NCBI RefSeq assembly: GCF_022581195.2
Contig: NC_061465.1
Span: 3,102,501-3,166,500, forward strand
DNA length: 64,000 bases
Direction of reading: 5' to 3'
Source: Helicoverpa zea
Taxonomy: Eukaryota > Arthropoda > Insecta > Lepidoptera > Noctuidae
The notes under the pieces were generated by a model. It made no database searches. It was given only the letters and a program-made list of their open reading frames with translations, and had not been told where the DNA came from. Each line of letters opens with the position of its first letter. The first letter of the stretch is position 1. The translations under genes and the position numbers were made by a program. This document shows positions 14,218 to 23,400 of the stretch, in pieces.

Positions 14218-14784
14218 TTTTTAGGGTTCCGTAGCCAAAATGGCAAAAACGGAACCCTTATAGTTTCGTCATGTCCGTCTGTCCGTCTGTCCGTCTGTCC
14301 GTCTGTCACAGCCGATTTACTCGGAAACTATAAGTACTACAGTGATGAAATTTGATGGGAATATGTGTTGTATGAACCGCTACAAAAATATGACACTAAA
14401 TAGTAAAAAAAAGAATTGGGGGTGGGGCCCCCCATACATGTAACTGAGGGATGAAAATTTTTTTTTCGATGTACATACCCGTGTGGGGTATCAATGGAAA
14501 GGTCTTTTAAAATGATATAAAGTTTTCTAAAAAACATTTTTCTTAAAGTGAACGGTTTTTGAGATATCAGCTCTCAAAGTCGTAAAAAGTATGTCCCCCC
14601 TCTCTATTTTTATAACTACGGGGTATAAAATTCTAAAAAAAATAGAGGTGATGCATGCTAATTAACTCTTTCAACGATGTTTGGTTTGATCAAAGTATCT
14701 CTTATAGTTTTTGAGATAGGTTGATTTAACTGTAATTTACGGAACCCTTCGTGCACGAGTCCGACTCGCACTTGGCCGGTTTTT
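14218..14784 (-). repeat. Right arm of large inverted repeat, reverse copy of 13385-13952
   Basis: Runs from tttttagggttccgtagcc to cttggccggttttt. The two arms face each other across about 265 bp of unrelated sequence and differ at only a few positions, for example the length of the G and A runs. The pair could form a hairpin of about 567 bp. Confidence 0.85.
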
Positions 14785-15267
14785 TATTATTCTTCACGTA
14801 AATACCTTTCTAATGATATATCATACGTTACTGTTGGAGCGGGTACCAAATCTCATACAAAGTGCCCATTGTCCTTTTAATTATTTTATATATAAAAAAA
14901 AAACTACAGACTAGTTGTTTATTGCAGGCTACCACATTGGAAAGGCACTTTTCTTTAAAATGCTCAAAAATATGTAATAATTATAAAAACAAAATATCCT
15001 TAAACTTTATTGTCTTATGATTTATTCTTAATCCTAAATTCTAAGGATAAAACAAAGTTATTCTCTGGTATAAGGCCGTTTCACCATAATAAACTAGGGA
15101 AAACTTTGTTGTATAATGTTGGTAGAATATATTTTTTAGGCAATGGCTATATTTTTGTTACGGACAGGAATTCATTGATTTGCTGGAAAGACTTTAATTC
15201 TCACGCTGTCTCAACAAATTAACTCATAATGAGTATTTCCTGTAATGAGGAAGAGATTTGTATTTAT
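14785..15267. other. Spacer between the inverted repeat and the U2 copy
   Basis: AT-rich. It would hold the 3' flank of the U2 gene copy. Nothing else was recognised. Confidence 0.4.
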
Positions 15268-15344
15268 GTGGGCCGATCCCGGCGGCACTGCAATGCCGGG
15301 CCGACCCGTGACGGGAGTGGAGCGAGCCCCGAACATCCCATCAG
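15268..15344 (-). ncRNA. U2 snRNA 3' domain (block 3)
   Basis: On the minus strand it reads GGGGCTCGCTCC (stem-loop III) and then the stem-loop IV hairpin at 15300-15278, with the ATTGCAGT loop that binds U2B''. It ends GGCCCACA near 15268. Confidence 0.92.
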
Positions 15345-16071
15345 AGTGCTTAGTGCGAGTTTTCGTGAATTTTTTTACGGACTCACGTGAGAGCGCGTAT
15401 ACTAAGATTTGTATGCAGTGTTGCCAACTTAGTGGATTTTCCACTAATACTGGTGGTTTAAGTCCCCTATTTAGTGGCGAAATGTTGAAAGTACTGCGGG
15501 TCAAGTAGCGAAATGTAAGTTTTGTGGTACAACTTTAAGGAGTTACTATGGAGATTTGAAGTCTCACGGAATGTCAAAAAAGCATCTACAAAACAAAAAG
15601 GTGAACGACTACTATATAATTATATTAAGTACTCATTCATTGGTCAAATGCGTAACTAAACAATTTGTGAAACTACTACGCCGATTATAATTTGTGAAGG
15701 ATTCGGATCGGGTCGGATGAATTGCTAAACAGATGTAATGCTTTGTCTGTTTTAATTTTCTATCGTTGCCGAGTTACATCTTTGGATGATTAAATTGTTT
15801 TAGGTTACAATAAAATATAAACAATATTTTTTTAGTGGTGAATTTGGTGATTTTAAGTGTGGGATAAATTTTTGTTAGTGGTTTTCTGGTGGTTTTAAAA
15901 GTTGACTCTGGTGGTAAGCTTCTACAACTGTTGGCAACACTGTTTGTATGGAACAAAAACAGGTTCCAATTTTTGACACTAGGTGGAGCTGTTTTTGTTC
16001 CATACAAATCTTAGTATACGCGCTCTCATGTGAGTCCGTAAAAAAATTCACGAAAACTCGCACTAAGCACT
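15345..16071 (+). mobile_element. 727-bp inverted-repeat transposon, copy 1, inserted in U2
   Basis: The terminal inverted repeats are 70 bp (15345-15414 and 16002-16071), starting agtgcttagtgcgag, with one mismatch. The flanking direct repeat is CAG (15342-15344, 16072-16074). A subterminal hairpin has arms ggaacaaaaacag. The interior encodes a relic of a zinc finger (see 15505-15600) but no intact transposase, so the element is non-autonomous. The superfamily is not settled: a 3-bp duplication occurs in the PIF/Harbinger and CACTA/CMC groups, but the ends match neither signature clearly. Confidence 0.88.
15505..15600 (+). pseudogene. Transposase N-terminal zinc finger relic (BED/C2-H2 type)
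   Basis: The frame reads CKFCGTTLRSYYGDLKSHG then MSKKHLQNKK, that is C-x2-C-x13-H-x5-H, typical of BED-like DNA-binding fingers at the start of hAT-like and related transposases. It is a short remnant without a start or the rest of the protein. The second copy of the element carries it on the minus strand, broken inside by a MITE. Confidence 0.6.
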
Positions 16072-16100
16072 CAGTTTACAAAAATCAGTTTAATATACTG
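16072..16100 (-). ncRNA. U2 snRNA middle segment with Sm site (block 2)
   Basis: The 29-bp spacer between the two inserted elements reads on the minus strand TATATTAAACTGATTTTTG, matching the U2 region before and including the Sm site (ATTTTTG at 16085-16079). Target-duplication bases sit at both edges. Confidence 0.9.
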
Positions 16101-16308
16101 AGTGCTTAGTGCGAGTTTTCGTGAATTTTTTTACGGACTCACATGAGAGCGCGTATACTAAGATTTGTATGGAACAAAAACAGCTCCACCTAGTGTCAAA
16201 AATTGGAACCTGTTTTTGTTCCATACAAACAGTGTTGCCAACAGTTGTAGAAGCTTACCACCAGAGTCAACTTTTAAAACCACCAGAAAACCACTAACAA
16301 AAATTTAT

Positions 16309-16412
16309 CCCACACTTAAAATCACCAAATTCACCACTAAAAAAATATTGTTTATATTATCCCACACTTAAAATCACCAAATTCACCACTAAAAAAATAT
16401 TGTTTATATTTT
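16309..16412. repeat. 52-bp tandem duplication inside copy 2
   Basis: A 52-bp block starting atcccacacttaaaatcacc and ending gtttatatt occurs twice in direct succession; copy 1 of the element has it once. It arose after, or in the parent of, this copy. Confidence 0.85.
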
Positions 16413-16696
16413 ATTGTAACCTAAAACAATTTAATCATCCAAAGATGTAACTCGGCAACGATAGAAAATTAAAACAGACAAAGCATTACATCTGTTTAGC
16501 AATTCATCCGACCCGATCCGAATCCTTCACAAATTATAATCGGCGTAGTAGTTTCACAAATTGTTTAGTTACGCATTTGACCAATGAATGAGTACTTAAT
16601 ATAATTATATAGTAGTCGTTCACCTTTTTGTTTTGTAGATGCTTTTTTGACATTCCGTGAGACTTCAAATCTCCATAGTAACTCCTTAAAGTTGTA

Positions 16697-16796
16697 CAGT
16701 CAACTTCAGGTCAGTGGTAACAGTTTTATAGGAAAATCGTACTTATTACTATTGAGTTAAGGTGCATGACAGTTACCACTGATATGCAGTCTACTG
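16697..16796. mobile_element. 100-bp MITE with TA target duplication, nested in copy 2
   Basis: Starts cagtcaacttcaggtcagtg and ends with the inverted form (agttaccactgatatgcagt then ctactg). It is flanked by TA (16695-16696, 16797-16798). Copy 1 has the empty site. CAGT ends with a TA duplication fit a Tc1/mariner-type MITE. Confidence 0.8.
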
Positions 16797-16981
16797 TACC
16801 ACAAAACTTACATTTCGCTACTTGACCCGCAGTACTTTCAACATTTCGCCACTAAATAGGGGACTTAAACCACCAGTATTAGTGGAAAATCCACTAAGTT
16901 GGCAACACTGCATACAAATCTTAGTATACGCGCTCTCATGTGAGTCCGTAAAAAAATTCACGAAAACTCGCACTAAGCACT

Positions 16982-17069
16982 CTGGTCCCTCAGTGAGGGA
17001 ACTTTCAGATATTAAGCTGAAAAGAACAGATACTACACTTTGATCTTAGCCAAAAGGCCGAGAAGCGAT
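16982..17069 (-). ncRNA. U2 snRNA 5' domain (block 1)
   Basis: Begins ATCGCTTCTCGGCCTTTTGG at 17069; the branch-point pairing motif GTAGTA is at 17036-17031, and the stem-loop II region with TCCCTCACTGAGGGA comes before the break. These are hallmark U2 sequences. Confidence 0.95.
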
Positions 17070-17434
17070 ACCGAATTAAAGTGACGGGCGAGGGTCGTTC
17101 AATCGCGGAGAATCTTAACACCGCGATACAGAAATGAGCGTCAAATGAACAGCGCCATCTATCGAAGCGCCGAGAAACTATAAACATTGTGGTGGTACGG
17201 TGTAGGTATATTATACGGTGAAAATACTGCAATGTATTTTTTGGTCATTTACTGATTGCATACTTATATATTATTGTAAAATTACGTATGAAAAGTTTAG
17301 AAACAATACCTTAAACCAAGAGACAACTCACACAGGCCAATAAAAAAGTTTTGTACAAAGTCTAAATGCAAAAAAAATACCAAAAATCCATACTTGCATT
17401 TCACCCAACCATTCGTACCGTCTTAAAATAAATG
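17070..17434. other. Gap between the U2 copy and the 3' end of the complete ANL gene
   Basis: Holds the 5' flank of the U2 copy and the 3' UTR of the ANL gene. No canonical AATAAA was seen for the latter; only a weak AATATA near 17264-17270 on the minus strand. Confidence 0.4.
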
Positions 17435-20400
17435 CTAACAGTATTTTTCCTTTAGCTGTTTCCTTAAAATCTTACCAGCTGCGTTTTTAGGAATTTCTGG
17501 TACAAATTGGACTTCTTTGATTTTCTTGAAGGCTGTAACTTTGGTGTTAACGTAATCTAAAATTTCCTCTGGTTTCAATTCTTGGCCGGCTTGTGTCACT
17601 ATAAATGCTTTGGGAACTTCTCCTGATATTGGATCAGGAATACCAAGGACGGCGCAATCAAGTACTTTGGGGTTCGTTCTTAGAACCATTTCTAATTCTG
17701 CTGGAGGTACTTGAAAGCCTTTAACCTGAAATAAGTTTATTAAAAATATTTTTATACAAGAAATTGGATTTCTGTGAATATGGAGTTGTCTTGAATGCTA
17801 GAAGCAAGACAGCTTAGATTTAGGACAAACAGTTCGATAAATTCATCCAAAAGAAAAATATGAACATCTATTACGCATGAAGACTAATTTAGTATTATTA
17901 AACGACTTAATTGCACACTTTGTTGGAAGTATATTAGAACAACTCGGATTGCCGTCCCATCGGGCTATGTAAGTGAAGGAATAAGGTGTGCGTGCACCTG
18001 TGTCTGCGCAAATGCTTGTGTACTATAATATGTCCTGCGTAAGCCGGCTGATCTCCTTATTGTATGAGAATAACCATTATGATTTATTTTCAAGCTAATA
18101 AAGTTTTCCAATTTACCTTTATAAGTTCCTTTAGTCTGTCAGTAACATATAGATACTTGTTCTCATCATATCGTCCAATATCACCAGTTTTGTACCATCC
18201 GTCTTGAGTCAGAACCTCTTTAGTCGCCTCCTCGTTTTCATAGTAACTTGACATCACGTTGGGGCCTCGGAACCAGATCTCGCCTTCCTGTAAATATTAT
18301 GTTTTGACGTGACAACGTCTTATAAATCGACGGAGCCGGCTGCACGCACGAAAAAACATGACTCATGCGGCGTTACCTCGCTCTGAGGCGTTCCGTTTAA
18401 GGCTAAAAGTGCAAGCGAGAGCACGCAACGAGAGACAAAGAGGCACGATCGGCCTCCGCTTTAGGCAGCGTTCGACATCTGACGATCAATTTCTTATGAC
18501 GTTGTCACGTTCGACTATCGTCAGTAAAACGACTTTACAGACAACCGTTTTTTTTATAAGAATATTGGTTTATGTTACTAGGTTAATTCGGAATAGTACT
18601 AGATTATAATATGAGACCTGGCTTCTTAGCATGGTTTTGTTGGTTTTAGAGATAAAAGTGGTGGTTTTATCATGGCTAAGTAGCAAGCGAACAGGTTAGT
18701 TGATCACAAGGTTAAGCAACGCTACGCGCTGTCGGTCCTTGGATGGGGGTCCAATCTTTGACAGATTGGTTTTGATCTAACAAGGAACCTGAACGCCTCG
18801 TTAGTTCTAGTAACTTATCACACCTATCGCACGTTGACTTACAAGAAGGCGCCTGACTTGTTTCAACATGTTAGAAAAAGGCAAGGCAGATAAGATTAAT
18901 AATTACTACGTCAAATATCGTTACAGCCTTTTTATCGTCCCACTGCTGGGTACAGATAGGGCTGCCATCTCGAATTTCGCCAAACCCGGACAAACATTAA
19001 AAAAATCCGGACATTTCGCGTAAATCGCATTTTTTCCTGAACGAGTACTATTTTTTTAAACAAAATAATACCTAATTTGTAATCCATTTACTATTAATAT
19101 ATACTTAAATTCAATGAGGTGCTTCCTTACATGAAAAGTGTCCGAGTTTTCCCCGGATACTTCTTGAAACCCCGCCCGGACGGCCCCCGGACGGCCTCCA
19201 AACGAGGACTAATCCGGGACGGATGGCAGCCCTAGGTACAGGCCTACTCTTCATGGAGAAGGATTGAGCGTTAACAAATATGTATAGATAAGTAATAATT
19301 GCTTACCTGTCCAGGTCCCAAAGCCTCTTGCGTATTAACATCAGCGATCTTCACCTCACTGCTAGCGAACACAAAGCCAACAGATGCATGGTTCGAATCG
19401 ACGTTCCTCGCCACGGAGATACCACCATTGGTCTCCGTCAACCCATAGCCTTGACGGAACATTATGTTTTTCTGAAAATTTTAAAGTTTTCTGTGAATAT
19501 TTTAAGTTAATTAGTAGTACAGGAATTAAAAAGAAAGAAGACATTTTTGAGATTTTTTTTTTTTATAATTAGTAAAATAAAGATTAATTATTGTAGCCGT
19601 GAATATAATGTCTAAGGTGACTTTTCTTGGTTGTTATTTTAACTACTTCGGGATAATGGTGCATGTGCTTGGCCTGTTGTATAAAAATCTTGTATGAACA
19701 TTAATGTTTTATTTTTATTTATAAGATACTCGTTATTTCAACTTATTGAAGAGACATGCTTTGAAATAGGTAAACATTTTAGTCCATGTATATTACCAAA
19801 GTCTAAATCTATTTATATCAAAGTTTCTATTTCTACACTCAACAAACAATGACAAAATAAAACTACAACTACAAGTCCAGAGTCCGATCGGACCGACATC
19901 ATCTCAAAACAAAAAAAAATTGTTGTGAAAAATAATATAACTCGAACAAGGAACCTTTGTATTCAAGTTCAAAGATAAAGTAAGACCTCTTTACAGTTCC
20001 AGAGGTCAATAACAAAAGATACCGATATATTATCGGATGCTAAACTCCACTACGAAGGTGTTATCAGACAAAAGTTGAAATGTACTTAGCTATCAGACAA
20101 TAGTATATTTATCTTTTGATAACAGGTGCACAAGGTGTGCTGTAGAAGGTACAATGTGCGTATAATCGGTTAGTAATTTGTTAGATTATTTTATTTATGG
20201 GAAATGGTGTTTGTTTATTGATACCTCTTCAGGTTTTTGCACTAAAATATATGAGTTTGACATTTCTTGTAAAGTCAAAATTCTAGCTCTAAGAAGCAAA
20301 ACTTTCTTAATATAAAGCTCTACTATTTGTGACATTCCTTAGAAAACAATAATAAGTGTAAGTATAGGCACTAAGCCGTTGCATAACGTTATGTAAGCGA

Positions 20401-23400
20401 CTGTAGTAAAATAACCTTTCATTGCTTTCTTCAAAAGGACTTTAGTGTCTCAAGTAGGTGCTTAAATATTTTAAAAGATAATTTATTATGTCTACGATAA
20501 GTAATTATGTAAGTACTTTAATATAGATAGATAGAATATTCTTTATTGTACACCAAAACAAACATAGAGAAGGACATTACAAAAAAAATACCTGTGAGTA
20601 CAATAGACGGTCTTATCGCTCAAAAGCAATCTCTTACAGACAACCTTTGGATGGAGTCGATTTTAAATAGATATATTACGGGTAGTAGGCGTACAAATAA
20701 TGATTAAAAAGGTATATATACAAGTATAAGCAAATAAACAATACATACACATATATAAGGAAAGTTGGATGGGAGAAAAAAATATAAATATAAAGAAAGT
20801 AGAGAGAGTGTTAAAGTTTCATATAATAGCTCTTCACCATACTCTTGAAAACAGCAAGAGACTGTGTGTGCCTGATAGATACAGGCAGTGCATTCCACAA
20901 ACGAGTTGCTTGGACAACAAATGACTTGTCATAAAAAGTCGAGGAATGCACCGGCATCTTCAGTTTTAAGTTCTCTGATGACCTTAGAGACCGCGAATGC
21001 GTGTCACATACAAACTCAAAACGATCTTTAAGATAAGAAGAGGTCGTAGGGTGGAAGAGAATACAGTACAGTAAAGAAAGGATATGAGCATTCCGACGAA
21101 GTCGTATGGGAAGCCACTTGAGTTTAGTGCGAAATTCTGATACATGATCATATTTGCGCAAACCAAATATGAATCTTATACAAACATTTTGAAGTCGCTC
21201 AAGTTTATCTAGTTGGTCCACTCTGAGGTCGAGATAGCTGGCATCGGCATAGTCAAGGATAGGAAGTAAAAGAGATTGTGCAAGCGCAATTTTCGTGTAA
21301 CGTAAATTAATCTATAGGTACGATTACATCTTTTAGGTATTTGTAAAAGTACTCAGGAATGTTGTAGGTAGGCTAGTAACCCAAGAAAAAGGTCATAGAA
21401 TCTTTGAAATCTTCTCATCATCATCATCAACATTTTTAATGTCCCACTGCTGGGTACAGGCCTCCTTTGCTACGCTTGCTTATAGAAAAATGTATATAGG
21501 ATCAAAATATTTATAAGTCTCATCTTATTCCAACATTGTACTAAAATAGAATCACAACTACATTTCGCATAATATGATACCTATTAATCAGTACTTAGGA
21601 TACACGCTGAATGAGAAGTAGGTCAACTATGATAAAGTATGCTCTATTCAACGCTGTGACGTCATCAAATCTGAGCTCATAATAGACAATAGGATAACAA
21701 GAACTATACTAATAAGTTCCCATTCGAACTATTCGCACATAAGTTATTTGAGTGTTAAATTGGTATGCTGTCACGGTTGAATGAACTTTTCACTTGCGTC
21801 GGTAGATAGCTATTTATATCTAGAATGATTTGTATGTGCTAAATGATATTATGAACATGTTTACTGTTGCTAGGAACAGAAAACTAGTTTCAAATTGAAT
21901 TTTAGACAGATTTTTATGATTTTAGCAGGCCATATCAAATTATGCTGTGATGCTGTTTTACGAAGCTCTAATGGTGACCAGGTTTCTGATAAAGATTAAG
22001 ATATTATACATTGGAACATTAGCTCACACAATGAACAGACGGTGAATTTTAGTTAGTAAGTCTATCACTACCTTCACCCTTGGAGGGAGGGGCAATTTGA
22101 CCTACCAACAAAAAACTCTTGTATTTGAACAAAGGACCATCGTTGGTTCGTCTTCAAAAGCCGCAAAAGACCGGGTATATGAACAAAACTTACATTCTTA
22201 GCAATAACAGCTTCGGCGTCTTGTTTAGAGATTGGTGCAGCTCCGCTCACGATGCCGTAGACAGACTCCAAATGCTTAGGCGTGACGGCTGGATGCTTAC
22301 CCAGGAATACCACTGGAATAATAATAGTACTTTTTAGAGAGGTCTCAAATGTCAAGGATATTCATGAATTTGAACGCAATCTTTCAAAATAGTCTGGTTA
22401 TGTTAACATTGGATTGCTGAACAGGAGCCCAAATTGTTTTTAAGTACAAAGTTTAGTTAAGAGATAATTATCAGTTGCCAGAGTCTAAATTCTTTGATAA
22501 GGAACTTTTATGATAATAGGTATGTGCTAACGAAGATATTCGCATTGATTCTGATTGTCAAAATGTATACCAGGCATGACTGGGAAATAATTAGAAATCC
22601 TATCGAAGAAAAAATACATTTCCATTTCATATCATAATCTGATTTTAATTTGCTATAAAGCAGATAAGAACTGCTTTTTTCTGCGCTGTAAACAACTTGG
22701 TATTGTTTGGGGTCGGTGCGATATCACACAACAGCAAACTAACATCGACTTCACCTTTTCCTAAAGCTTCAAGCTTTCACTTTACACTTTCTCAATACAA
22801 CATGAGGGCACTAATTTTAAAATCTTACCCATAGGTGGCACCAAGAACAAGACTTCAGCTTTATGTTGAACCAACGTCTGAAGAAATAGTTCAGGTTTGA
22901 AGTAAGGCATGGTAACCAGCTTAACGCCCAACGCCATTTGATTCATCATCAGAGCGTTAAACCCGAATATGTGGAAGAAGGGTAATATTGCTGGCAACAC
23001 TGCTTGGTTTGTTGCTGGAAGTAAAAAAAAAGAATTTGGGATTACTTACAACATAAAGGTAAGAGATTAGGTTCTAACATACCAAAATATGTAAGACTGA
23101 AAGGATACTTGGTCCATACATTTAAAGGCCAAACAAAGTTTTAGAAAGGCTTCCAAACGGGGTGGATTTTAATTTGTATCAATGAAAAAAGCCTTGGCGG
23201 GGTGGAGTCATTTGAAACAGCGATAGAGTAAATTAGATTATATGATCAAATAGTAGTAGTATAAGTTAATTAGATAATATCATGAGTAAAATGCAAGAAA
23301 TAAAGTACCTACAATGTTTATTTATTTATATCAATTAATGTAATGTCATTATAAGGCAATGTAAATGTAATGTAGATGATAATGTAGATGTAATGTAAAT

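Larger units (their letters stand above)
16101..16981 (-). mobile_element. Inverted-repeat transposon, copy 2 (881 bp), opposite orientation, inserted in U2
   Basis: This is the reverse complement of 15345-16071 with the same 70-bp ends, flanked by CTG (16098-16100, 16982-16984). The size difference is fully explained: 727 + 52 (tandem duplication) + 102 (100-bp MITE plus TA) = 881, so I see no other length change. Near-identity of the copies points to recent activity. Confidence 0.88.
15268..17069 (-). pseudogene. U2 snRNA gene copy split by two transposon insertions
   Basis: Three blocks on the minus strand read in order as U2 snRNA: 17069-16982 (88 nt), 16097-16072 (26 nt) and 15341 to about 15268 (74 nt). 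They total about 188 nt, the expected U2 length. The gaps are filled exactly by the elements at 16101-16981 and 15345-16071, each flanked by a 3-bp direct repeat. The blocks carry the 5' stem with the branch-point pairing motif GTAGTA, the Sm site, and the 3' stem-loops III and IV in the right order. With more than 1.6 kb inserted, this copy should not yield U2. I see no TATA box and cannot place the snRNA promoter element, so it may be a former true gene or an older pseudogene. Confidence 0.9.

Noticed and set aside
13632..14537. Two mirrored 66-codon open frames
   Set aside because: They are the same piece of the interspersed repeat on the two arms; no recognisable product.
15774..16371. 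Paired open frames on both sides of 16085
   Set aside because: They come from the inverted-repeat transposon ends and appear twice because the element is duplicated in opposite orientation.
15342..16984. A single hAT element with CAGAG ends spanning both copies
   Set aside because: The outer ends could be read as CAGAGTGC, but the inner ends lack CAG in that place, no 8-bp duplication flanks the whole, and two 3-bp duplications plus the U2 spacer fit two insertions better.
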